A DNA stretch of 64,000 nucleotides, from the NCBI GenBank assembly GCA_037625715.1, contig JASJHQ010000035.1, positions 65,239 to 129,238 of the forward strand, in the 5' to 3' direction. This stretch comes from JABAYQ01 sp018608925 (GTDB lineage Bacteria; Bacteroidota; Bacteroidia; Flavobacteriales; UBA7312). The translations under genes and the position numbers were made by a program. Shown one piece after another: positions 16,793 through 25,134 of the stretch. Under the pieces are notes generated by a model, which made no database searches, was not told where the DNA came from, and saw nothing but the letters and a program-made list of their open reading frames with translations. Within the stretch, counting starts at the first letter, position 1. Each line of letters starts with the position of its first letter.

Positions 16793-18109
16793 ATGAAACA
16801 AATTTTAGTGGTCGGAGCAGGTCGTTCAGCTTCCTCTTTAATAGAATATTTAGTAAGCCGTGCTGCTAAAAATAATTGGTTTGTAGTTGTTGCTGACTAT
16901 GATTTGAAATTATCAGAATCTAAAGTTTCCAATTCGGAAAACTCATCAGCTATTTCATTTGATGTTAACAACAAAGAGCAAAGAGAGAAAATGGTTTCTA
17001 GCTCAGAATTGGTTGTTTCAATGCTTCCGGCTCACATGCATATATTGCTTGCTAGTGACTGTATTAAGTTTGGTAAAAATATGGTTACAGCTTCTTATGT
17101 TTCTGACCAAATTAAGAGTCTTCATAATCAAGCAATCGAAAAAGACATTATTATTTTAAATGAAATAGGTCTAGATCCTGGGATTGATCATATGTCTGCT
17201 AAAAAGATGATTGACAAAGTACATGAAAAAGGTGGTGAAATTAATAGTTTTAAGTCTTTTTGTGGCGGATTGGTTGCTCCTGAGTTTGATAATAATCCTT
17301 GGAATTATAAATTTACATGGAACCCTAGAAATGTAGTTTTAGCTGGTCAGTCTACTGCTATGTACATTCATAATAGAGAATATAAATATATACCATACCA
17401 CAGCCTTTTCACTAGAATTGAAGAAGTAGAGATTTTAAGCGAAGGAGTTTTCGAAGCTTACGCAAATAGAGATTCTCTTTCTTATAGAGAGATTTATGAT
17501 CTTCCTAATATTGCAACAATGTTGAGAGGTACACTTAGAAAAAAAGGATTTTGTAGTGCTTGGAATATTTTTGTACAACTAGGAATGACCGATGATAGCT
17601 TTCAAATCTCTAATTCAGATAATATGACTTGGAGATCGTTTTTGAATTCTTTTCTTGATTATGATGATCAACATTCTGTAGAACAAAAGCTGATTAATAA
17701 TTTATCAGTTACTGATGAAGAATTAAAAAAATTAGAGTGGTTAGGTATTTTAAGTGAGGAGAGAATTAATCTTTCTAAAGGTACTCCAGCTCAGTTTTTA
17801 CAAGAATTGCTAGAGTCTAAATTGAATCTTGATAAAGGCGATAAGGATATGATAGTAATGCAGCATCAGCTCGAATTTACCATTTCAAATCAATCTAAAA
17901 AATTAACATCTTCATTAGTCTTGAAGGGAGTTGATGATTTGAATACGGCAATGAGTATGACTGTAGGTCTTCCTGTTGCAATAGCAACCGAACTTATTTT
18001 AAATAATAAAATTTCTAAAAAGGGAGTAGTTATTCCAATTCATAAAGAAATTTACAATCCTGTATTAGAAAAGTTAAAAGAATTTGGAATTGAGTTTATA
18101 GAGGAATAG
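16793..18109 (+). CDS. Saccharopine dehydrogenase family oxidoreductase
   Basis: A 438-residue protein with an N-terminal Rossmann fold (ILVVGAGRSASSLIEYL, then VVADYDLK), followed by SMLPAHMHILLASDCI and NEIGLDPGIDHMSA. The C-terminal domain carries VLAGQSTAMYI and GLPVAIATELILN. These are signatures of the saccharopine reductase/dehydrogenase family. True saccharopine enzymes belong to the alpha-aminoadipate lysine pathway or to lysine breakdown. This genome makes lysine from diaminopimelate (dapA and dapF are in the window), so a catabolic or different amino-acid role is likely. It stands alone, its stop one base from that of trmN6. Confidence 0.85.
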   Translation: MKQILVVGAGRSASSLIEYLVSRAAKNNWFVVVADYDLKLSESKVSNSENSSAISFDVNNKEQREKMVSSSELVVSMLPAHMHILLASDCIKFGKNMVTASYVSDQIKSLHNQAIEKDIIILNEIGLDPGIDHMSAKKMIDKVHEKGGEINSFKSFCGGLVAPEFDNNPWNYKFTWNPRNVVLAGQSTAMYIHNREYKYIPYHSLFTRIEEVEILSEGVFEAYANRDSLSYREIYDLPNIATMLRGTLRKKGFCSAWNIFVQLGMTDDSFQISNSDNMTWRSFLNSFLDYDDQHSVEQKLINNLSVTDEELKKLEWLGILSEERINLSKGTPAQFLQELLESKLNLDKGDKDMIVMQHQLEFTISNQSKKLTSSLVLKGVDDLNTAMSMTVGLPVAIATELILNNKISKKGVVIPIHKEIYNPVLEKLKEFGIEFIEE

Positions 18110-18110
18110 T

Positions 18111-18806
18111 CTAAAAGTGAAGATAAAAATCTTTACATAGACTTATGTATTCATCAGTATATTGGTGTCTTGCGTGTTCTATTGTTAATGATTCCTCTTT
18201 TACTTCTTGTTTTTTTCTAGAAATTTCCATTAGTACGCGTTTTACCTGACTATCCTGATTTCCCTTTACTAAACAAATTCTATTAATATATAAGGGGATA
18301 TTGTCGATAGTCTTTTTAATTCCATCGATTTGGTCAAAAGGAAGAACTAAAGCTATAATGCCATCTTCATTAAGTAAATTTCCACTTTTATTTATTAGGT
18401 CATTTATATGAAGTGAATCATCGTGTCTGGCTAATTTCCTTTTATTGGAATTTGGTTTAGTTGTTCCATTGAAAAAGGGAGGGTTACTCACTATAAGATC
18501 AAATTTTTGCTTCGTTTGAAAATCTAAAAATGATTGGTGAAAAGACTGCAATCTATTGCTCCATTCTGATTGGTTAAAGTTGAAACTACTTTCTAGGGCT
18601 GCATCTTCATTTATTTCAATAGAATAGATTTTTGCCTTGTTAAATCTTTGAGCCATCATTAATGAGATTAACCCAGTGCCAGAGCCAATGTCTAAAATGG
18701 TTTTAGGATTTAATGGGCTTACCCAAGCACCAATAAGCACGCCATCAGTACCAACCTTCATAGCAGAATTTTCTTGACGAATGGAGAATTGTTTGAAGCG
18801 AAACAA
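18111..18806 (-). CDS. tRNA1(Val) (adenine(37)-N6)-methyltransferase (YfiC/TrmN6 family)
   Basis: A 231-residue class I methyltransferase. The SAM loop is LDIGSGTGLISLMM (about 39-52), and the catalytic N6-adenine motif NPPF is at residues 108-111. The N-terminus FRFKQFSI with AMKVGTDGVLIGAW is the TrmN6/YfiC signature. It uses a TTG start at 18806, one base after the stop of the preceding membrane protein. That start gives the N-terminus expected for the family, and no ATG lies between it and the upstream stop. Last gene of the gap operon. Confidence 0.88.
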   Translation of the reverse strand: MFRFKQFSIRQENSAMKVGTDGVLIGAWVSPLNPKTILDIGSGTGLISLMMAQRFNKAKIYSIEINEDAALESSFNFNQSEWSNRLQSFHQSFLDFQTKQKFDLIVSNPPFFNGTTKPNSNKRKLARHDDSLHINDLINKSGNLLNEDGIIALVLPFDQIDGIKKTIDNIPLYINRICLVKGNQDSQVKRVLMEISRKKQEVKEESLTIEHARHQYTDEYISLCKDFYLHF

Positions 18807-18807
18807 G

Positions 18808-19383
18808 CTATACTTTTTTAAAGGATCTTATTAGAAAGAAAATAACTAATAACTCAATTACTAATAATGGGAAATGAATTTGATATACTTTTATTTTATT
18901 GTCATAGAACAAGGGAAAATTTTCCATTGTTTTATAGAAGAAATAAGAAATTACCATTCCTAATAAATAACCGAATTGTTTAGCGGAATCTACTTTAGTT
19001 AAAACCTTTTCATTCCTAATAACTAATGTTTCAGCTCGTACTAAATAAGAGCCAAATATAAAAGTTAGCTGATAGCCAATGTAAATACTAAGGGATGTGT
19101 AGATGTTATAAGAAAAAATAAGAAAGCCCATTACCATCAGTAAAACAACAATTTCAACTAATAATGAGATTCTGAAAAAATAATATTCGTTTAGAATTTT
19201 ATTGTAAAAATTCGCAATTATTAGAGTAGCGACAGCTAAAAAAATACCACCAGCAGAAAATAAAGAAGGGTCTAAAGTATCATATATAGTAAATACGGAT
19301 CCTATTGAAACTCCCAGAAATAAAGAATTAAAAAACTTGTATAAAACAAATGAAAATGTGTCTAATTTTAGCTTTTGAAGCAT
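18808..19383 (-). CDS. Half-size membrane protein, possibly MFS-like
   Basis: A 191-residue protein made almost entirely of about six hydrophobic segments with few charges. I do not recognise a specific family. The spacing of the segments and the charged residues around RNEKVLTKVDSAKQFGYLLGM resemble one half of a major facilitator transporter. It sits between GAPDH (one-base gap) and trmN6 (one-base gap), so it is surely expressed with them. There is no sign of a frameshifted second half nearby: the flanking frames are occupied by unrelated complete genes. Confidence 0.7.
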   Translation of the reverse strand: MLQKLKLDTFSFVLYKFFNSLFLGVSIGSVFTIYDTLDPSLFSAGGIFLAVATLIIANFYNKILNEYYFFRISLLVEIVVLLMVMGFLIFSYNIYTSLSIYIGYQLTFIFGSYLVRAETLVIRNEKVLTKVDSAKQFGYLLGMVISYFFYKTMENFPLFYDNKIKVYQIHFPLLVIELLVIFFLIRSFKKV

Positions 19384-19384
19384 A

Positions 19385-20824
19385 TTAGTAGTAACATTTT
19401 CTTCTTACTTTAGCAATATATTTTGCTAACCTTACAACTTGCCTTGTATATCCGTACTCGTTGTCGTACCATACGTAGAGAACAATTGAATGACCGTCAT
19501 TTGAAACCTGAGTAGCAGGACTATCATAAATTGATGCACAGCTATCTCCAACAATATCGCTAGAAACCAATTCGTTAGAAACAGAATATCTTATTTGTTC
19601 TATTAATTCTGAAGAATGAGCTGCTTTTCTAATTATATTATTTATTCCTTCAAGACTTGTTTTATTTTTAACATTTAGGTTCAGTATAACCAATGATCCG
19701 TTAGGCGTAGGAACTCTAATTGCGCTTGAGGTTAGTTTGTTGTTTAGCGATGGGATTGCTTTAGTAACTGCTTTTCCTGCGCCAGTTTCCGTAATTACCA
19801 TGTTTAGGGCTGCTGCTCTTCCTCTTCGGTATTTACTATGCATATTGTCTACTAAGTTTTGATCATTAGTATATGCGTGAATAGTTTCGATATGTCCTTT
19901 TTCAATTTCTAGTTCTTTTTCTACTACTTCAAGAATAGGAGTAATTGCATTTGTAGTACAAGAAGCAGCGGAGAAAATATGTTCGTTTTCAATATCTACA
20001 TTGTGGTTTACTCCAAAAACAATATTTGGAATTCCTTTACCAGGTGCAGTTAATAAAACCTTTGACACACCTTTAGATTGCAAATGTAGATTAAGTGCTT
20101 CTTTATCTCTAAATGCTCCAGTGTTGTCAATCACTAATGCATTATTGATGTTGTAATCGTTGTAATTTATTTCAGAAGGATTTTTGGCAGTTATAAAATG
20201 TATTGTTCTACCATTTATAATTAAAGAATTGTTTTCTGGGTCTTCAATAATTTCTGCACTAAACTTACCATGAACAGAATCTGTTTTTAATAAAGAAGCT
20301 CTTTTAGTTATATCTTCAGCAGAGTTGCTTCTAGTAACAATAGCTCTTAATCTTAGTTGTCCGCCCGAACCTGCTTGAGAAAGCAATTCTCTAGCAACTA
20401 ATCTCCCAATTCTACCAAATCCGTAAAGAACCACATCCTTTGGCTCTAGAGCTTTATTGTCTAAAAAATCAACAAGTTTTGATTTTACAAAGTCGTCAGT
20501 AGATTTGAAATTTGTTTTTTCATCATTCCACTGTACGGCTAGTTTGCCAATGTCAATTTTTCCGTATTTTATTTTTAAACCTAAAATTGCATTTGCAATT
20601 GCATAAGTATCTTGAACTGAAATGGTTTTTCCATTTGGAATTTGAGAATACTCATGTAGTTTTAAAATTTCTGTATTCGATTGATCTACAAGTTTATTTC
20701 TGAATAAAACTAACTCTGTTGAAAATTCTAATAACAAATTCCCGATCACGTTAGATAAGGATACGGCTGTTTTCTCTTTGATAATCCAATTATCGAGTTG
20801 TTGTTCGTAGTTTTGTATGTTCAT
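19385..20824 (-). CDS. Glyceraldehyde-3-phosphate dehydrogenase, long form
   Basis: A 479-residue NAD(P)-linked enzyme. An N-terminal extension of about 130 residues, not present in classical GAPDH, precedes the Rossmann motif YGFGRIGRLVAREL (135 onward). The catalytic cysteine is C289 in SAASCTTNAITP, with HAYTNDQ and YDNEYGYTRQVV further on. Long GAPDHs of this kind are known in Bacteroidota. I choose the ATG at 20824 over in-frame starts up to 20896 because a perfect -7 promoter element lies at 20849-20856, between them. It is the first gene of a three-gene unit. Whether it serves glycolysis or gluconeogenesis is not settled by sequence. Confidence 0.93.
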   Translation of the reverse strand: MNIQNYEQQLDNWIIKEKTAVSLSNVIGNLLLEFSTELVLFRNKLVDQSNTEILKLHEYSQIPNGKTISVQDTYAIANAILGLKIKYGKIDIGKLAVQWNDEKTNFKSTDDFVKSKLVDFLDNKALEPKDVVLYGFGRIGRLVARELLSQAGSGGQLRLRAIVTRSNSAEDITKRASLLKTDSVHGKFSAEIIEDPENNSLIINGRTIHFITAKNPSEINYNDYNINNALVIDNTGAFRDKEALNLHLQSKGVSKVLLTAPGKGIPNIVFGVNHNVDIENEHIFSAASCTTNAITPILEVVEKELEIEKGHIETIHAYTNDQNLVDNMHSKYRRGRAAALNMVITETGAGKAVTKAIPSLNNKLTSSAIRVPTPNGSLVILNLNVKNKTSLEGINNIIRKAAHSSELIEQIRYSVSNELVSSDIVGDSCASIYDSPATQVSNDGHSIVLYVWYDNEYGYTRQVVRLAKYIAKVRRKCYY

Positions 20825-20848
20825 CAGGTTATTTGGTTTTATAAAATG

Positions 20849-20856
20849 CAAATTTA
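20849..20856 (-). promoter_or_regulatory. -7 element for the GAPDH operon (decides the start codon)
   Basis: CAAATTTA on the plus strand reads TAAATTTG on the minus strand, an exact -7 element. Transcription from it would begin near 20845-20842, downstream of all alternative GAPDH starts except the ATG at 20824. Confidence 0.65.
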
Positions 20857-20928
20857 ATTTTTTTAATATCATTACTTTAATTTTTATAAAAAACATAGCT
20901 TAAATTATTAGTTCTTAATCTGATTGGT

Positions 20929-20936
20929 TAAATTTG
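20929..20936 (+). promoter_or_regulatory. -7 element for the dapF operon, almost touching the ATG
   Basis: TAAATTTG ends only four bases before the dapF ATG at 20941. If the element works at its usual distance, the mRNA starts at or within a few bases of the start codon. Confidence 0.6.
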
Positions 20937-20940
20937 AAAA

Positions 20941-21717
20941 ATGAATACTAAGTTTACTAAATATCAAGGAGCAGGTAATGATTTTGTTATTATTGATGAT
21001 CGAAAAGAAATTTTTGACATTAATAATAATTTGATGATTAAGAAGATTTGTGACAGAAGATATGGAGTGGGAGCAGACGGATTAATTCTTCTTAAAAATC
21101 ATTCTAAGTATGATTTTGAGATGATATATTTTAATGCTGATGGGTTTTTAGGATCTATGTGTGGAAATGGAGGAAGGTGTATTGTCGATTTTGCTAAAAG
21201 TCTTTCAATATTCGACAAAGATTGTTCTTTTTTAGCTGCTGATGGATCGCATTATGCTAGCTGGAACCATCAAAATGTGTCCTTAAAAATGAATGATGTA
21301 AAGTTTATTGAAAGCAATAACGAATTCTCTTTTTTAGATACTGGTTCTCCACATTATGTAGAGCAAGTCGAAAATCTAGAAAAGATGGATGTATTTAAAA
21401 AAGGATCGGAAATAAGAAATAATGATCGATTCAAAAAAGAAGGGACGAATGTAAATTTCATTGAGTTAAAAGAGGGTGTTTTAAATATTAGAACTTTTGA
21501 AAGAGGGGTAGAAGATGAAACTCTAGCTTGCGGGACTGGTACAGTTGCTAGTGTATTAGCATTGCATAATTGGGGTATTAGTTTTGAAAGGCCTCTTTGT
21601 GTGAATGCTAAAGGAGGTAAATTAAAAGTTGATTTTAAATTTGAAAACAGAATTTATTCGGACGTATTTTTAATAGGTCCAGCTAATTCGGTTTATAAAG
21701 GAAATATAGAATGTTAA
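20941..21717 (+). CDS. dapF: Diaminopimelate epimerase
   Basis: A 258-residue enzyme that interconverts LL- and meso-diaminopimelate, for lysine and peptidoglycan. Both catalytic cysteines are present: C74 in MCGNGGRC and C197 in LACGTGTVAS. The N-terminus TKYQGAGNDFVIIDDR is diagnostic. It opens a five-gene operon with GNAT, cytochrome, mltG and phosphohexomutase; its stop overlaps the next start by 7 bases. A -7 element lies four bases before the ATG. Confidence 0.96.
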   Translation: MNTKFTKYQGAGNDFVIIDDRKEIFDINNNLMIKKICDRRYGVGADGLILLKNHSKYDFEMIYFNADGFLGSMCGNGGRCIVDFAKSLSIFDKDCSFLAADGSHYASWNHQNVSLKMNDVKFIESNNEFSFLDTGSPHYVEQVENLEKMDVFKKGSEIRNNDRFKKEGTNVNFIELKEGVLNIRTFERGVEDETLACGTGTVASVLALHNWGISFERPLCVNAKGGKLKVDFKFENRIYSDVFLIGPANSVYKGNIEC

Positions 21718-22226
21718 AAGGAGAAAATATAAACATGAGAGCTTTAGAGCCCTCAGATTTAGAATTGTTATACCAATGGGAAAATGATTCTTCTATCTGG
21801 AAGGTTAGTCAGACTTTAACGCCATATTCTAAACATATTTTAACTCAGTTTTTAGAAACTGCCCACCTTGATATTTTCACTACAAAACAACTTAGGTTGA
21901 TGATTATTAAAGAAGGTGTTTCTATTGGAACTATTGAGCTATTTGATTATGACCCAGTAAATTCTCGAGCTGGTATTGGTATTCTAATCGCTCAAGAGAA
22001 TGAAAGAAGAAAGGGATATGCTAAAGAAGCGCTCGGATTAATGATCGAATATGCTTTCAAGCATTTAAAAATCAACCAATTATATTGCAATATTTCTTCT
22101 TCAAATAAGATAAGTTTAAACCTTTTTAGTTCCCTTGACTTCATTTTAGTAGGAGTAAAGAAAAAGTGGAATAAAACTAGTGTTGGTTGGGAGGATGAGT
22201 TATTATTTCAATTGTTGTGCGACTAG
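21711..22226 (+). CDS. GNAT family N-acetyltransferase (RimJ/RimL or SpeG-like)
   Basis: A 171-residue acetyltransferase. The N-terminus NMRALEPSDLELLYQWEND is typical of Acetyltransf_3 proteins. The acetyl-CoA loop appears as NERRKGYAKEALGLMIEYAF, and the late SSSNKISLNLFSSLDF motif (N-x-x-S-x-x-L-F) is present. Substrates could be a ribosomal protein N-terminus, a polyamine or a sugar amine; sequence does not decide. It overlaps dapF by 7 bases and the cytochrome gene by 10, so all are translationally linked. Confidence 0.85.
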   Translation: MLKGENINMRALEPSDLELLYQWENDSSIWKVSQTLTPYSKHILTQFLETAHLDIFTTKQLRLMIIKEGVSIGTIELFDYDPVNSRAGIGILIAQENERRKGYAKEALGLMIEYAFKHLKINQLYCNISSSNKISLNLFSSLDFILVGVKKKWNKTSVGWEDELLFQLLCD

Positions 22227-24085
22227 TATATATAACTTTCATATCGCTTTTTCTTGCCTATTGTAACAACCCTAAGGTTGAGCCTTTAGATAGTCCGTAT
22301 TTAAATCATGCAGATTCGGTTTCTTATGTTGGTATTGAAACTTGTATGCAATGCCACTACGATATTTATGAAACCTATATTGAAACAGGTATGGGTAAGT
22401 CTTTTTCATTGGCAACCAAAGAAAACAGTCATCTTTTACTTGAAAAGACAACATTTATTGTCGATACCTTTAATAATTTTTCTTATTACCCATATTGGAA
22501 GGATGATACTCTGTTTTTAGAGGAAAAATACAAGAACTTTAGTAGGGAAGAAGTAGTAGACTATATAATTGGTTCTGGTCACCATACTAACTCTCATTTA
22601 TGGTCTGAAAACGGATATGTGCATCAAATGCCTTTTACTTACTATACACAAGACAGCATATTGGATTTTCCTCCAGGATTTGAAAACAATTATAACAGTA
22701 GGTTTTCAAGGTCTATTGGTTTAGAGTGTATGAGCTGCCATAATGCAATGCCCGAATTTGTTTTGGGATCTGAAAATAAGTTTGATAAAGTTGATCATGG
22801 AATTGACTGCGAAAGATGCCATGGTCCTGGTGAAATACACGTTCGAAATGTAACAAATGGAATACTTGTCGATACCAGTAAATATATAGATTACTCAATA
22901 GTCAATCCTTCCAAATTACCATTAGAAAAACAATTTCAAATTTGTATGCGTTGTCATTTACAAGGGAACACAGTTTTGTCACAAGGAAAAAGTTTTTACG
23001 ACTTTAAGCCTGGAATGGAACTTTCTGATATAATGACTGTTTTTGTTCCTAAATATGAAGATGACGAAACATTCATAATGGCTTCTCATGTAGACAGACT
23101 AAAGCAAAGTTCTTGTTTTCAAGAGTCAGAAGATATGAGTTGCATTAGTTGTCACAATCCTCATCACACTGTTCAGAAGACATCGCCTAACTTCTTTAAT
23201 GACAAGTGTTTAAGCTGTCATTCGGATTGCTCTGAGCCAGAAAGAGTATCCAATAACTGCATCGAATGTCATATGCCTAAATCTTCTACTATTGACATTC
23301 CACATGTCTCTATTAGTGACCATAAAATAGGTATTCATTATAAAGATAGCACAAAGTCGGTAAAGGGAAAATTCATTGGTTTGAAATCTATAAACAATGA
23401 TAGCCCTAGTGATGAGATTTTTGCAAAAGCATACTTATCTCAATTTGAGAAATTCGACTCTTCACCATACCTATTAGATTCCGCATTTAATTATATCCAA
23501 AAACTAGATGTGTATACTAGTTATCATACATACCTTCATTATTATTTTCTGTCAAATGATTTTAAATCGATATTAAACTTAGTTAACGCAATACCAAACA
23601 TATTAGATAGCCTTAAGTCCCAGGATTATCAGAATATTGACGCTTGGACTGCATATAGGATAGGTGAAGCGTATGGTAAGTTTTATTTATACGATTCGTC
23701 CTTAAAGTTCTATGAAAAATCTTGTGAACTTGCACCATTTGTTATCGATTTCAATTTAAAATTAGCGGATGTTTATTTCAATCTAAATGAACTCGATTTA
23801 GCTCAAAAACAGTATGAGTATATTATAGGTGAATTTTCTAAGAACGAAATAGCATTTTGTAATTTAGCATATGTTTTAATGTCTAAAGGAGAGATGGATA
23901 AAGCAATGAAATACCTGATTAAAGCACAAGAAATTAATCCAAGACATATTCAGACTCTTTTAAACATTGCGTCTTGCAATATGTTTGACAATAATGTTAA
24001 ATTAGCGAAACAAAATTTATTAGAAGTGTTGGAAATAGATTCGAATAATTCTAAAGCAATTTATTTACTTGATCAAATCAAATGA
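22217..24085 (+). CDS. Seven-heme c-type cytochrome lipoprotein with C-terminal TPR repeats
   Basis: A 622-residue protein starting with GTG. Its lipoprotein signal ends LFLAYC (lipid-carrying cysteine near residue 16). Seven CxxCH heme-binding motifs begin at residues 43, 171, 198, 243, 309, 331 and 348, in the spacing of the cytochrome c554 / multiheme family. From about residue 460 to the end, helical pairs such as AYGKFYLYDSSLKFYEKSCELAP and AKQNLLEVLEIDSNN form roughly four TPRs. It is probably anchored in the envelope, passing electrons while the TPRs dock a partner. It lies between a GNAT gene and mltG with overlapping ends. The electron donor and acceptor are unknown, and no respiratory partners are encoded here. 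Confidence 0.9.
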   Translation: MRLVYITFISLFLAYCNNPKVEPLDSPYLNHADSVSYVGIETCMQCHYDIYETYIETGMGKSFSLATKENSHLLLEKTTFIVDTFNNFSYYPYWKDDTLFLEEKYKNFSREEVVDYIIGSGHHTNSHLWSENGYVHQMPFTYYTQDSILDFPPGFENNYNSRFSRSIGLECMSCHNAMPEFVLGSENKFDKVDHGIDCERCHGPGEIHVRNVTNGILVDTSKYIDYSIVNPSKLPLEKQFQICMRCHLQGNTVLSQGKSFYDFKPGMELSDIMTVFVPKYEDDETFIMASHVDRLKQSSCFQESEDMSCISCHNPHHTVQKTSPNFFNDKCLSCHSDCSEPERVSNNCIECHMPKSSTIDIPHVSISDHKIGIHYKDSTKSVKGKFIGLKSINNDSPSDEIFAKAYLSQFEKFDSSPYLLDSAFNYIQKLDVYTSYHTYLHYYFLSNDFKSILNLVNAIPNILDSLKSQDYQNIDAWTAYRIGEAYGKFYLYDSSLKFYEKSCELAPFVIDFNLKLADVYFNLNELDLAQKQYEYIIGEFSKNEIAFCNLAYVLMSKGEMDKAMKYLIKAQEINPRHIQTLLNIASCNMFDNNVKLAKQNLLEVLEIDSNNSKAIYLLDQIK

Positions 24086-25134
24086 AAAAGAAGGCCCCTT
24101 TTCTAAAAAAATTCTTTTGGAGTCTAATCTTCATCCTAATCTTAAGTGGACTATTAAAAGCTTATGATTTTTACGATAAGATTTATCATTCAAACGTAAC
24201 CCTAGAATACAAAACGGAATTAGAATTATTTATTCCTTCCAACGCTACCTTTCAAGATGTAGTTACCTTGCTTGATGAGCAAGGTGTCTTGTCAAATGTT
24301 CCCTCTTTTGTATGGACTGCTAAGCAAAAAAAATACACTCAAAAAATTAAGCCTGGTCGTTATCTCATAAGAAACGGAATGAGTAATAACGATTTAGTTA
24401 ATTTGTTGAGATCGGGTAGTCAAACCCCTGTTAACGTAACCTTTAATAATGTTAGAACACTAGAGCAATTTTCTTCTATCATATCAAAACAATTAGAGCT
24501 TGATTCATTGGATTTATACAATGCCTTTAGAGATAGCACTTTTTTAAGTTCTGTAAAACTTAATAAATATAGTGTAGTTTCATTATTCCTTCCAAATACG
24601 TATGAGTTTTATTGGAATGTATCATTAGAAAACTTCATGTCTAGAATGGTTTCAGAGAATTACAGGTTTTGGACTAAAGAAAGATTGAATAAGGCTAAAA
24701 GAATAGGTTTGTCGCCTTCTGAAGTTTCTACTTTGGCTTCTATAGTTCAAAAAGAAACACTTAAAAGGGATGAGCAACCAATTGTAGCTGGTTTGTACTT
24801 AAACAGATTAAACAAAAGAATGAAGTTGGAGTCTGACCCTACGGTTATATTTGCATTAAATAATTTTAATATTAAAAGAGTTTTGGATAAGGATACTAAG
24901 TTTAAATCCCCTTACAATACGTATTTAAATAGGGGGCTTCCTCCGGGACCAATTACTATCCCATCAATTCGTGCTTTAGATTCTGTTTTGAATAACGAAA
25001 AACACGATTATATTTTTATGTGTGCAAAAGAGGATTTTTCGGGTTATCATAATTTTGCAGTAAATTATACTCAGCACTTAAGAAATGCTAAGAAATATAG
25101 AACTGCTCTAAATAATAAAGGAATAAAAAGATGA
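24082..25134 (+). CDS. mltG: Endolytic murein transglycosylase
   Basis: A 350-residue YceG-like protein. It has one N-terminal membrane anchor (about residues 9-25), then a LysM-like region around KIKPGRYLIRNGMSNNDLVNLLRSG. The catalytic domain has the active glutamate E225 in LASIVQKETLKRDE, followed by VAGLYLNRLNKRMKLESDPT and YNTYLNRGLPPGPI. MltG cuts nascent peptidoglycan strands and limits their length. It overlaps the cytochrome gene by 4 bases (ATGA) and the phosphohexomutase by 4, in an operon whose first gene, dapF, also serves the wall. Confidence 0.95.
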   Translation: MKKKAPFLKKFFWSLIFILILSGLLKAYDFYDKIYHSNVTLEYKTELELFIPSNATFQDVVTLLDEQGVLSNVPSFVWTAKQKKYTQKIKPGRYLIRNGMSNNDLVNLLRSGSQTPVNVTFNNVRTLEQFSSIISKQLELDSLDLYNAFRDSTFLSSVKLNKYSVVSLFLPNTYEFYWNVSLENFMSRMVSENYRFWTKERLNKAKRIGLSPSEVSTLASIVQKETLKRDEQPIVAGLYLNRLNKRMKLESDPTVIFALNNFNIKRVLDKDTKFKSPYNTYLNRGLPPGPITIPSIRALDSVLNNEKHDYIFMCAKEDFSGYHNFAVNYTQHLRNAKKYRTALNNKGIKR

